Shown here: positions 47,266 to 58,856 of the stretch, one piece after another | How positions within the stretch are numbered: the first letter of the stretch is position 1 | Layout: each line of letters begins with the position of its first letter | Source: Pratylenchus scribneri | Taxonomy: Eukaryota; Nematoda; Chromadorea; Rhabditida; Pratylenchidae | Reading direction: 5' to 3' | Assembly (NCBI GenBank): GCA_030063045.1 | Contig: JAQSEB010000023.1 | Coordinates: forward strand, 4,588,001-4,652,000 | Length of the DNA: 64,000 nucleotides | The notes under the pieces: generated by a model | What the model saw: the letters and a program-made list of their open reading frames with translations, nothing else | The model's database searches: none | Told to the model about the DNA's origin: nothing | Translations under genes and position numbers: made by a program

Positions 47266-49062
47266 TTATTGTCCTTTGACTTGTTTTGCTTCATATGTAA
47301 AACGCAAATCCACCATTTCCTCCCCTTTTGCCAATGGTTCAATTTTGTTTGGCGATGAGGCAGGCGAAAATTTGCCCCAGGGGCGATCGGCTTCTTCCAT
47401 ACTACTGTACAATAAATTTGGTCAAAAAATGAATTCATCCATTGATTTACCCGCTGGGCGTTTTCACCATTTCCAGTCCCGGAATTTGCACAGTGGACAA
47501 TTCACCAAGTCCCTTGCAAAATAGGATCAATGCCCGGGAAAGGCGGGTTGGCTGAAATGAGCAAAAATGCGATTATTGAGCAATATTGAACTTACAGCCT
47601 CGGCCAAAACATCCAAAACGTCGTCAATCACGAATAATGTGGATTTATCGCGTCGCATATTTTCATGCATATGATGAACATTCTTCAAATAAATATTATT
47701 AGTGAATATTCTGTATTCCCCGTTGCTCTCACTTCAATGTGCGGGGTTCGTCCACCGGTGACCAACAAAACGTGAGTACTGTAAAATGAATGTGGGATGG
47801 TGAATGGGGAAATGGCCCATCAAATTTACTTTGTCATTTTCTCGCGAATTCGCTCCGAAATGTCTGAACGATGACTGAAATTGTAAAGATAGCGGCTTAA
47901 ATTGTGCAAATTCATAATGGCACTGAGCTCATCAATATAGGCCGCCTTCAATGGCTTTGAATGCTAAAAATGTATAATAACTATTAATGTTTGAATTAAA
48001 ATAACCAATCCAAATTTGTGGGCATATAAATAATCCCAACCAGCCGAATTCATTTGTCCATCTTCCAATCGTAAATTGGCCACCCAAAATTATGGCATTT
48101 GTAATAATATGTTCCCCATTTATTTCTTACAATTTCTTTGAATGTTTCGATGATTCCCTGATGAGTGGCCAAACAATGAATGAGCACAAGGCCCAAAATG
48201 CGATTTTGCCAAGCCATCTATGGAATATTGAAAAATAATATTCAAATTCAAATCAAATTTACTGCAAAACGACAAAGAATATCGGCGCCGGCACCCTCGC
48301 CAATTCCAATGCAACATTTCACGTCCAATGCATCCAAAATATGCACTAAATTCTCGCCAAGTTGATCCATCGAAGGAAAACTGTTTAGAGAAAGAGATTA
48401 TGACTCAAATGGCCAATTTCGCCCTTTATTAATCCATTCTTTTGTGGCATATTTTAGTATAAGATTTGTTTAAGAACATGCAAATTTCCCCTGAATTCAT
48501 TAATCTAGGAATATAATCTCATTAAAATAAAATGACATTTTCGCGCACTATCGATCCCCTCTTTTATTCCCCCATTTCCGTCACTCACTCGCCCAAAAAG
48601 TCCGGCTCGCTCTCATCCTGTCCTGGCACACAAATGTGCAAAAATACGGAATGCCGTTTGACCGCAGCCATACTCGAATGATTGACAAAATCAATCATTG
48701 ATTGGGCTGTGTTGCCCACATCGTGAACGGTCAGGAAAATCTGGCAAAAAGAAATGCTTGTATTTTGGCATAAATTATCCCTCAATTCTCACTGTTTTTC
48801 CCTCCCAACTGTCCCCATTTCCTTGGACATAAACTTTGAAATGGCATTGAGAGCGTTGGACTTGGATAAGCTAAAATGGGATTGAATAATAATTTGGCAT
48901 TAAATTCAATGTGAAATTTACTCGAACATCAGCATTGCTGGCCAAAATTGGAGATGACATTTTTACGGAGAATTTTGGACTAATTTGGTTTCGAGAAGTT
49001 GGGGAAGGAGGTGGCAAAATATGCTCAGAGGGAAAGGAAAATCTTCTGTGCGAAATGTACAT
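47266..49062 (-). CDS. NDRG-family (N-myc downstream-regulated) alpha/beta-hydrolase-fold protein
   Basis: Eleven exons (49062-48922, 48870-48793, 48740-48589, 48380-48263, 48217-48131, 48083-48006, 47963-47830, 47778-47733, 47682-47596, 47551-47451, 47404-47266) encode 386 aa, the usual NDRG length. Family marks: IFLTVHDVGNTAQS, FLHICVPGQDESEPDF, FPSMDQLGENL, CCIGIGEGAGADIL, LVLIHC and VLLVTGG. NDRG proteins keep the hydrolase fold but lack the catalytic set; they are linked to stress and differentiation. The intron between 48130 and 48084 begins GTAAG but ends in GG (AATTTTGG|GTG GCC); no AG lies in the usable interval and both phases fit. An alternative start is the ATG at 48960. Confidence 0.88.
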
Positions 49063-50673
49063 TTTTTTTGTGGAATGATTGACGAAAGTAAAAATGAATA
49101 GAGTGGATTTAGATGGGTTTATTTAAAGCAATGGGAAAGTGAGGTTGGAAATGTTGACTTTGGGTTTGGATTTTGGTCAAAAGCCAATTTGTTGGTTGTT
49201 GAACACTTTTGACTTTTTTTCAACCAATATTCTTTTGTGCTTTGCTTCAGTAGCAAATGTTCTTTTTGAAAAGGTAAATTGGGCTAATATTTAAAGCAGC
49301 ACATGATTTTGAATGATTTTGGGTGTTTGTTTGTTTTGCTTTTAAATTTCTAAAATTCAAAATATTTTGGAAATATTTTGTGCACTCTTTTTTTGTTGTT
49401 TACATGCCGAATGAAATGGCCAATGCAAAATACTCTAAAATTGTTATTTTTTGTGGACAGTGGCAGGCGGGAATGTCAGCTGGGGCACCGAGGCTTTTCC
49501 CATTCTCGACAAAGTTGTTTACCATAATTTCCCCCTTCCCCTCCCCACAAAGGCCAATCTTCAATTTGGCTTCCTTCTTTTTTGCTAATAAACAAAAATA
49601 GAAAATGAAAAGAAAATAGTAAAAAATGCAAAAAATAATCTGTCGAGGAAAATAGGAGAAAATAATTTAAAATTGAACCGAACAGATTCAGAATCAATCA
49701 AAAAAGATCAAAATAATTTGTTTAGTCATAATCTGGGGCTAAAGTGGTTCGAGGCGAGAGCTAGCCACCATCGACTCAATGAACGGGATAAAGGAGAATT
49801 CGACCTTATTAAATTATTTTTTATTAATTGTGCTGAAAAATTTGATATTAATTTGAAGGGAAAAATACGATAGGAGAAGAAAAGGGTGGGTTTCAAAATG
49901 CAGATTGAGGCAATATTTGATTGATGGGTTGACAGGGCGATTAGGCAAAAATTTGGGGATACAGTAGGACAAATAGCTTTATTGTTAGGCATTATTGGCA
50001 ATGATAATTTCCAATTTCCACTATTTAATTTGTTAGTCAAAAACGCCCAAATCAATTTGGTTATCTTTTCAATTGCAAAATTTTTTATTAAAATAACAAT
50101 ATCCATTTATTCTCAATAACTTTTTTTATACAATATATTTGGTATTCATCCTCCAACCAGCAGTAGGCCTTTTACATTCCAAAATGGTTGTAAATTTCTA
50201 TAATTCGACCAAATAATAAAAGTATAATAACGAGAGATTCTTTTTTAGTTTCAAGCAACAAGTTACAGGCTTCTATTTTGTATGTACAAATGTGTAAATT
50301 CCTTTTTTGGCAATTAAATTAATTTTCAATTTGCTTATTCCATAAATATCTTTCTTTTTTTTTTAAATTTCCAATTTTGTCTTTGAATTTTGTGAATGAC
50401 CTGACCAAAATCAATTGGTATTCATTCTCAAATTCTCCACCTTCTCACGCACTTCCAAAAATTCCAATTCTCTGTTTCCTTCCAACCAATCAAAAATGTC
50501 TGCTCTCTTTTTGTATTTTTCCACGGGGTTAAATTGACGTGATTTGATTTTTATGGTCCGACCAATTTACATATATTTGCATTTTTGTATTTGACGGCAC
50601 CTTATAAAATGATTGCCAATTTCTTCCATCCATTCATTTTAATATTTCGAATTCCTTCCAAAAATAACAAAAA
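49063..50673. other. Intergenic, with repeat R1 copy 4
   Basis: No gene supported. Repeat R1 lies at 49725-50010. The last 200 bases before 50674 should hold the promoter of the small secreted peptide. Confidence 0.4.
49725..50010 (+). repeat. Dispersed repeat R1, copy 4
   Basis: The longest copy: it starts near TAATCTGGGGCTAAAGTGG and runs through AAAAATACGATAGGAGAAG, GCAGATTGAGGCAATATTTG, GGGCGATTAGGCAAAAA, GGGGATACAGTAGGAC and TTAGGCATTATTGGCA. Intergenic, same orientation as copies 1 and 2. Confidence 0.78.
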
Positions 50674-50971
50674 ATGTCCTCCTCCACTTTGCTGTTCACA
50701 TTTTCCCTCATTTTCTTGTTATTTTCCTTTGGATTTGCCAGAATTTGGGATCCATCAATGGAAATTGGAAATTTGGAAGAAAAACCAGTGCAAATAGTAA
50801 TTGGTCGAAATTCTGAGGTAAAATTATAAATTTATTTATAATAGTTAATTAATTCAGAAAATTGTGGCCTTGGCCAGATGGGTTCGAATGCTGAAAATGA
50901 ACAATCGACGGAAAAGGAGGGCCATACAAATTGGAAAGATGAGCAAAAATGAAGATGAAATATTAATTTAA
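50674..50971 (+). CDS. Small secreted basic peptide (85 aa)
   Basis: Two exons (50674-50817 and 50858-50971) join in phase 0 to 85 aa. Residues 1-22 are a strong signal peptide (FTFSLIFLLFSFGFA). The mature part begins RIWDPSMEIGN. It contains no cysteine and has a basic cluster NNRRKRRA in the second half that could be a proprotein-convertase site. I recognise no family. It could be a neuropeptide-like precursor or, if the animal is parasitic, a secreted effector. The start is chosen as the only ATG before the hydrophobic core. Confidence 0.65.
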
Positions 50972-52194
50972 AAATATATTTTGTACTATGTAAAAATTTA
51001 AAATAATGTAAATTAAATTCATGTTTTTTCCCTTTTATTGGCAAACGGAAATGCCATTTTTTGTTGGCTTCATTCAATGCTAATAAGATTGGATGGATAG
51101 AAAACCAAAAAGATTGATGGATGAAATTGGATGGGATTGGATTTGTGGGGAATGGCTGGCCAAATGCAAGCAAAATTGAATGCTGAATTGTTTTTGAAGA
51201 AAAATGGATTCTTCCTAAATAATTCCCTACGGCATTTCCTCCAAATTTCCCATAGGATTTTATTCCTTTTAACCTCAAAAAAACTTAAATATTATTTATC
51301 TTCCACCACTTTTTGTGTTGGCATTTTCCCCCACTTTCCAGCCACTGCTTATTCCCATCCTTTTGCTTTCCCCCAAAGGCATTTTCCACCCATAAAAAGG
51401 GGAAATCGATAATTTCGTTTGGGTGCCATGGCCCCAATCCCTTTTCATGGCCCAAAGAAGGTGCCGACTGGATGCTTTCGTTGCCATTCGGCACCCCAAT
51501 CCCTTTTGGCCGACTTATTTTGCACCCGCATTTTCTTCCTCCTCCAAAATGTCGTCGAATATTTCCTTCCATTAACCTTCTCATCATCCTTTCCCACACT
51601 TCCGTTGCCTTTTTTGCCTTGCTACATCCATTTCGGCCTATGTCATTTGGCCCATTCAAAAAATTGCTTTTTGCTTGGCCGGTTCCCTCGGGAATGTGAC
51701 TGCCTCCCTTTTTTGTGGATCCGACCTAATTAGCCTTTCCATTGGCCCTTATTTGTATATTTTGGTTACTATTCATTTATATTCTCCGTAATTTATTTAC
51801 TAAATTATTTTTTTTTCTATATTAAATTATTCAATTCACCCTTCCTTTTTCCCACAATTCCATTTTTCTATATGTAAACAATTCAATTTCATTTTGTCAT
51901 TTTTGACGTAACGAAGAATATTCTCGTTTCATTTTTCATATTCGCCGACCTCTTTTTGCCATTTGGGTGAATAGAAAGGAGGAAATAAAATAAATTGTAC
52001 AAAAGAATGGCCAAATCTATTTATTTATGTGTGAATGGAAACTTCGTTTCCGTTCCCTTCATTTTTTACCCCTTACATCTCCTTCCCATCCATTTACCCT
52101 CTCAATTCAGCCAATCTCCACCCAAAAGTGCCTTTGCTCATTTCTTTTCCACTCACTTTTGCCAAATTGGCTCAACTTCTGCTGACTAAATAAA
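50972..52194. other. Intergenic, no supported gene
   Basis: A GC-richer block at about 51310-51740 keeps frames open on both strands, but neither strand shows a family or splice structure. I treat it as non-coding. The final part must contain the promoter of the EPAC gene. Confidence 0.35.
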
Positions 52195-55100
52195 ATGCAT
52201 CAACAACGTTTGTTGGTTCGGGCTCGTGCCCTGGCCCGTCTCAAAACCCTTCCCGATTCTTTGCTTGGCCATTTGCTCAGCCAATCCGATCCATTGCCAG
52301 AACGAGTGCCTCAAGGAGTGATTTGTTTGTGAAAAAGTACAAAATTGCTGTAAACAATGTTGCCTTTTGTAGTATTTCGGCAAGGTGAACGAATCCAACA
52401 TTGGTATTTGTTATTGTCCGGCGAAGTGCAATTATTTTTGGCGCAAGAACAGCAGTTATTGACCATTATTAGGCCGGGCACGATATTCGGCGAAATTGTT
52501 GGCCAATGCCATTCGTGTGCCGCAAAAATACTCAAAAGTGCTGAATTTGTTCGAATCGAGCAAAAACATTTCCTCAGCCTTTACAATGTTCCTCTTTTGG
52601 ACTATATAATTTGCATTTTTAATTCAAATTCAGAAATGGGCAGACCAATTGCAGCCTTGCATGTTGCCAATGGAGGATTTGAATGTCATTCCCGAAACAT
52701 CAACATTTTCAATGGCAAATGGCCAAAGGAAAATTAGCAGACAATTGCCAAGGTCCCCTTCAGAAAGGAGAAAAAATCATCGAATTGGGAAAGAAGGAAG
52801 CAAAAATGATAGCGAAAATGATAAAAATGTACATTTGAATGGATTTAGCCGAGATCAAATTGACCAAAATGAACAGATGAAAAGGGAAAGAAATCATCAA
52901 GGAGGGCATTCATCAAAGAAAATTGTAGAAAATGGACAAATGATGAAAAGAAAGGAAAATGAAGAAAGCAGAGGAATACATTTACTCGATTTGGGCCCAA
53001 CAAATCCATCGATTGAGAGCAAAATGCAAATTGCCATTGGTCAATTGGGCCGAGCAATGTCCGCAAAATCCAATTCCCAAGTAAAATCCATTAATAAATT
53101 TGGCTAATTTCCTCATTTAATTTTGGATTGCTGGCTCCGAATTCTGTGCTAATTTCCACGTCATTTGGGTCCAATGCCTTGGCCAACCCCCATCCAGCCA
53201 TTTAATCCCAATTGGTGTAGGCCAACTTCTATTGGATCGTGCCTATCTATTTCCGGCCAAGGCTGACCATCAACCCCAATTCCTCAATTCCTCTGCAGCA
53301 ATTTATCATTGGACATCATTGCCTATTGAAAATGGAATTGACGAAAAATCTGAAGATTCATTGATGGATTCTATTCTATTTTTGGCAAATGTTGGCGCAG
53401 ATTCCCTTCTTCAATGCATTCTAAGAAAAACGTAAATTCCACTTTTATTTAATATGGTTTATTTTTCATTAAATTGTCAGAGAAGAACAAAAAACGGAGG
53501 ATGAATTGGAATTGGTCCATGAGGAAATGAACCATATCCGTGCATTCAATCATCTCAGCCGCGGAATGAAACGAGGATTGGCAAAAGTGATGGGATTGGA
53601 AATGGCAGAACATGCTGGCACAGTCATATTCAAGGAAGGGGAGCCGGCGAGGAGTTGGTGAGAAAATTGTTATAAAATAAATAAATATTCCCTTTTAATA
53701 GGTTTGTGGTACTCCGAGGCATATTAGAAGCGAAGGCTAATGGAAAGAGAGTTAGTTAGGCTGATTGAAATTCCAAATAAATGTATTCATTTTGCAGTCA
53801 ATTCTACGTGAAGGCGATGATTTCGGGAAATTAGCATTGTTAAATGGAAATCCAAACAACAATAACAATGGGCAAAATATGAATAAATCGCGTCGACAGG
53901 CCACTGTGGTGACCGCCCAGGATGGATGCCAACTTTTGAGGGTGGATTCAGCCGATTTTCAACGAATTCTCCGGGAGGTGGAATCGGACACAATTCGATT
54001 GAAACAAACAGCAATGGACCCACAAAAAGATGAATTAGTGTTGCAAAGGGACCCAAAAGGACGGTCAGTCTATCAGAACTACTGCTGCTGTTGATAGGGG
54101 AAAGATTTATTAGTTATCTTGGTCATTCTTTTATCTATACTTTACAGCTCAACGGGAAATTACCTAACCCGGAAAAACGATATAGCTTAAGCGGATACTC
54201 ATCAGTGTCCTTTAAAATTTTATATTTTAAATTATATGAATTTGTTTTAAAATAGAATACTTTCAAATGGCATATTGCCTTCTTTAAATGGCTTTTTCCT
54301 TTTTGAATTATGGCCAAAATAAGAGCGTAGGTACAATCAATCCACAATACAGTATTGAATCGTTCTATTTCGCCTCAGGGCTCCTGTTCAATCATTATTT
54401 CCCCCCCCCCCCTTTAAATTATTTCTTATTTTTAGACATTCTCTGGTTGCCGGAATGCCCGAGAAAATCCTCGAGGTCATCTTCATAATCTTAATAATCC
54501 ATTCAATATTTTGTTTTTCAGTATATTTTGGAAACTCGTGTTGAATTAGGCCCAGAAGAATATTTACTAGAGGAAGCTTTGCTCACCCAACCAATTTGGA
54601 TGCCTTCAAATCGACTTTGTGATGCATTAAAATTATATTATTCCACTGGATCACTTGGCTATTGCCCTCCTACTCCTTTGGAATGTTGGCCATCTGAATA
54701 TTTGGCTGAATTTGAACAATCATTGGCAGCCAAAAGAAGGGCGATTCAATTTATAATTGCCTGGCAAAATATTCTTGGCCTTCGATTCTTCCTTGACCCA
54801 ATTGCCAATTCATTTGTGGAGGAAATGTACAGTTGCCTTTTGGAGGATTTTGGCCAAATGGAAATGGCCAATAGCAACCAAATGGATGCAACAATGGCAC
54901 AAATGCAAGAATTGATGGGAATTAGGGAAAAGGCAATGCAAAGGTCAACAATATCCAAAATTATCCGAAATGAATTCATCTTTTTAAATTTAGGCTTTGT
55001 TTGCCATCAAGAATTGTGCTCGATTGTGGCACATATAGTTCAAATGCGCCAGCACCAAATCCCGTTTTACCTTCTGATATTTGTGAGGAATATTTATTTT

Positions 55101-56352
55101 GTTTAAATTCAAAATTTCCACAGGCAATCAAACAATATTGTTGCCTGATTCCAGCCAAATTACACTACAAATTCGTCTCGATCAAAACGCCAATGAAATT
55201 GCCAAATTAGCCAGACTTGGACGACAACATCGGCCAATCGAACAAATGGGACAAAATAATGATGAAGAATGTTGCCTTCTTTTTGAACTTTCCTCTGATG
55301 GTCAAAAAATGCCGATTAATGGGGAGGAATGTTCAGTGCCAACAATGCTCTCACCTGGTGCCATTTTATTGGCCTCATTGCACTCTGAAATTGGCCAAAT
55401 TCCAGTAAAGATCCAATCATCCTTTTCAGTCAATTTTCTCACTAATAAATAGATTTTCCCTCATCCATCTAAACCAATTCCTTCAATGCATTCTTCGTTG
55501 GTCCTTTTGTTGGGTCCTGATCGAATTTCCCGTGCAATGACCCTTTTCCATTTCAAATTGCTCAATGCCACCTCCGAAGCTGAATTGATGATCCAATTGT
55601 TGGGCAGAGATCAAGTGATTTAAATCCTCCCTCAATCCATTAATCTTTCCTCAAAGTTTTCTGCCCGATTGGCGCCTTCAAATTTGGATTTGCTTTTTCG
55701 CCGTTTCGCCCAACTCCAATTTTGGGCCGTCTCTGAAGTTTTGTTGGCCCTAGATTTTGCCCAACGATTGGCCATTCTGCGGGGCCTCATCCAATTGGCG
55801 CAAAGGGCCAAAAACCATCGAGATTTGTTGGCCATGGCCGCCATTTGTCTTGGATTAAGCACATTGCCGATTAGTCGATTGGGTGGACTTTGGTCCAAAT
55901 TGCCTGGGCGAATTGCCCAAATTCATGCCCAGAATCAGGCATTGCTTTGGCCGGCAAGGGGCCATCGGAATTATCGACTTTTTGCCAGCTCATTGCGTAT
56001 TCCATTTGTCCCATTTGTGCCACTTTTATTAAAAGTATAAAATAATGAATATTTTAAATGTGAAATTATGCCCTCATAAATTAAGGAAATGGATTTTTTG
56101 CATGAAGGAAGACCCAGTCATTTGGCGGATGGACTTGTGAATTGGGAGAAAATGCATATTCTTGGCCAACATTTGCGAACATTTCGACGGGCAAAAGGCC
56201 AACCCCAAATGATTGGCCAAATTATTGATGAATTGAGCCGAGGAAAACAAACTCAATCGGATGAAGCAATAATTAAGAATTTGCATATAATTGAGGACCA
56301 ACGGGAATTGATGAGACTTTCAATGGGAATTCAACAAAGGGAGGGAATTTAG
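52195..56352 (+). CDS. epac-1: EPAC-type cAMP-regulated Rap guanine-nucleotide exchange factor
   Basis: Fourteen exons (52195-52324, 52373-52587, 52634-53080, 53127-53431, 53481-53657, 53702-53750, 53798-54063, 54436-54475, 54522-54943, 54994-55082, 55124-55404, 55453-55614, 55657-56034, 56086-56352) give 1075 aa. Order: partial cNMP domain (FRQGERIQHWYLLLSGEVQLF), a long linker, a DEP-like region (GVGQLLLDRAYLF), a second cNMP domain (FKEGEPARSW, ILREGDDFGKLALL), a REM region (VAGMPEKILE), an RA-like region and the CDC25 catalytic domain (SNLDLLFRRFAQLQFWAVSEVLL, FVPLLLKEMDFLHEGRPS). EPAC loads Rap with GTP when cAMP binds. The second cNMP pocket loop has an Asn-rich insertion before RRQAT. 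Intron 3 must end in GG (ATTTTGG|ATT) if the DEP reading is right. Confidence 0.85.
54401..54412. repeat. C12 homopolymer in an EPAC intron
   Basis: A run of 12 C within intron 7 (54064-54435), shortly upstream of its 3' splice site. Confidence 0.9.
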
Positions 56353-57072
56353 TCGGTGACATTATTTTTGCATATTAATTTGTTGTTTTTTATGAAAATT
56401 AAATACGAATATTAAATAAATAGTTGTTAATTCTTTTGGCCAAAATTTTATGGATATTAACCAAAGATTTCAGGACACGGATTAAATACGATTGTATCAA
56501 AGCTAATTAATGAATTTTCCATAAAGACTAATTTTTCTTGCTCAATAATGATTTACTTTTTAAAATGAATCCCATAGAAAATATCAAATAAATGAATAAA
56601 ATTGTTGATAGATGTCGATTTTTACGGTTGGGGTCATTTCCGTCACGGCCATTTCCGTCTATGACTTTGACGAATCATAGTTCATCAGCCAAATAAGAAA
56701 TAACCAATCAAAATGATCTAAACTGCATCTTATAACCCGAAGTATTAACTATTTATTTGTATATTGATCATCCAAAATCGTAATGTTATCGTCAGGTTAT
56801 GGTCAAATATAAAAATAAAGGCGATTTTTCACAGTTTTTGGCCACAACTTGGCCAAAACTTAACATTTTGGTTCATCAATATATCAATGGATAGCTAATA
56901 ATTAGGGATATTAAATGCACTTTAGATGGATAATTAAAATTGGTTAATTGGGTGGCGACTGGTCAAAATCGCTGAGACGGAAGTGGCTAGACGGAAATGT
57001 CCCTCGCCGAGGTTTTTTCTTTCAAGGCATATCATTTTCTTCCTCGCTTCATTTAGCCGTAATCTTTGGTTC
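56353..57072. other. Intergenic, no supported gene
   Basis: Between convergent genes (EPAC on plus, acetyltransferase on minus). AT-rich, no coding signal; holds both 3' ends. Confidence 0.4.
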
Positions 57073-57924
57073 TCAATCTCCTTCTCGTTTCCCTTCCTGT
57101 TTCTTTACTTCCTCTGCTCTTTGTATTTTCTCATCGAATGCTTCCTTTGGCCAACGATAAAGCACCCATCCCCCATTGTCTTCATCGGTCAAATTGATGG
57201 CTCCAATCTGAAAAATATGAAACATTCCCACGATAATTATTCCCTTCTTTGTGACCTCTTTAAAAAATGCAACATGTCCGAGAAAGGAATTTGGACTTGG
57301 AGGCTCATTAATGGCCCCGTTTGATGTGCCAATGCCAACATTCTCCAATGCCGGGGCCATCCATTCAATTCTTTCAGCCTCCAACCCTGCTCCTATCTAA
57401 AATTTGCCAATGTATAATTTGGGAGTAAATTTTCGCTTAACCTTGGCCAATTCCTCAAAAATCAATGTGCCGACCTCCTTAAAATGTTCTGACTTAACCA
57501 GCTTCAAGTCATCCAACCAAATATACTTTAATGGGGATAATATTAAATTGTAAATGGATGGAATGAACTGACTGGCCCAGTCCATGAGGAATATGCATTG
57601 CAATGGAAAAGGGCCATTCCTACAATTTGGCCACCCTTTTTCACGGTCACACTTCCCAAACTTCGATGCTCCTTCGCATTTTCCTCGTCATTCACATTTA
57701 GCAATTTGGCCAAATTTTTGTCCAAATGTCCTTCATCCGTTCCATGTCTTTTGTGTTTGTATAAATGTCCATTAGTAGCACCATCGTGTTTTTCATGTGC
57801 GGCTATAAGAAAAGCAGAATTATGCGTAATTCTGAAAGGAATTCTCCTTCTCACTTTTTGATTTGCCAAAAAGGTTTTCCCATTGTTTGGCCAATTCTTC
57901 CGCTTTAACTTCCTGTTTGGACAT
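57073..57924 (-). CDS. SSAT-like GNAT N-acetyltransferase, copy 1
   Basis: Five exons (57924-57855, 57802-57573, 57525-57442, 57396-57256, 57207-57073) give about 219 aa. Signs of the diamine/spermidine-acetyltransferase branch of GNAT: KKGGQIVGMALFHCNAYSSWTG, YIWLDDLKLVKSEH (the LEDL-like strand), VGTLIFEELAK, RIEW, FFKEIGAINLT and GWVLYRW. The acetyl-CoA P-loop (normally RG.G.G) is degenerate here (HFKEVG), so activity is doubtful. A one-exon alternative for the first two exons exists from an ATG at 57950; I prefer the spliced form because its frame (EELAKQWENLFG) looks more coding. An extra 5' exon (MDYL) upstream is possible. It follows the copy-2 stop by only 74 nt on the same strand, as in an operon or tandem pair. 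Confidence 0.72.
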
Positions 57925-57998
57925 TCCATCTTTTTTACATGATTTTCCAATGGAAGTTATGCTTACATGTAATCCATTCTTTACCTAAATAATCCATT

Positions 57999-58856
57999 TT
58001 AATCCCAGAAAAAATATTCCATTTTCACGTGGATTTCCTTGACTATTTTTCCCAATAATTCATTGGATTTTTGAATAGGAAATCGCCAATAATTCATTCC
58101 AATTTCGGGTTTTGATAAATTCACAGCCTTTTGTCTATTATAAAATGAAATAGCCCCAGCATTTTTTTCGGGCACTGTCCATTCAATGCTATTCACGCGA
58201 TGTTTTGATGCCATCTTTAATTTTTATTCAGTTTTTCAAAATATTCCCATTCCACCCCCCCCCCCCCCCCCAATCTTTACCTTTGCCAATTCGATAAAAA
58301 TTAGATCTGCCAACTTTGTTCCTTTTCCTCTATATCCCTCTTTTATGAAAAAGTCCTCCAAATGCATAATCTGTCATTTTAAAATGGATTTTGTTCAAAA
58401 TTCCCTCTCCAAACCAACTTTTCCCTCCTCACTCGAAGCCGCAAAATAATAAATTGCATAGGCCACAAATTCGTTTTTAGGCAAATCTTCATCATTTACC
58501 ACAAAACATTCCATTATTTTGCCTTCCAAATGTTCTCCAATTTGTTGATTAGTCAATTTAATTGTGTCATTTTCCTCTTTTTTTTCGACTTTGCCATTGT
58601 CCTTTTCCTTATTCTCTGTGACAGTATCAAGATGGTCGGACAATAATTTGTACAATTCTCGTAGACTGTCGTTGACATCTTCCTTTTTGGCCATTCGAAT
58701 TGTGAATTTCCCATATTTTGCAACTATTTCTTTGGATGTTTCAGCATGCAATTTTGGACTTGGTGGCCCCGATTGCAATTGCACTTTTGCTGGATGACCG
58801 CCAGCAACGAATATTCCATGGAATGAGAGGAGGAGAAGTGCCAAAAGAAGCAACAT
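57999..58856 (-). CDS. SSAT-like GNAT N-acetyltransferase with predicted signal peptide, copy 2
   Basis: Three exons (58856-58419, 58370-58281, 58214-57999) encode 247 aa. It begins MLLLLALLLLSFHGIFVAGG, a typical secretion signal or membrane anchor. Then come FTIRMAKKEDV (the usual start of an SSAT-like domain), FVAYAIYYFAASSEEG, MHLEDFFIKEGYRGKGTKLADLIF (a good acetyl-CoA loop, YRGKGTK) and SIEWTVPEKNAGAISFY. GNAT acetyltransferases of this branch are normally cytosolic, so an export signal is odd. Intron 2 contains a run of 17 C on the plus strand. An upstream in-frame ATG at 58916 would place 20 residues before the signal and was rejected. Secretion is inference. Confidence 0.78.
58255..58271. 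repeat. C17 homopolymer (G17 on the gene strand) in an intron
   Basis: An uninterrupted run of 17 C on the plus strand, inside intron 2 of the secreted acetyltransferase gene; one of three long G/C tracts in the window. Confidence 0.9.

Noticed and set aside
51280..51740. Open frames over 100 codons on both strands in a GC-richer block
   Set aside because: The two strands overlap each other. Neither shows a family motif, splice partner or signal peptide.
57543..57950. Single-exon start of the first acetyltransferase at 57950
   Set aside because: An alternative with two GT-AG introns gives a frame with better coding character and consistent phases. I kept the single-exon form only as an alternative.
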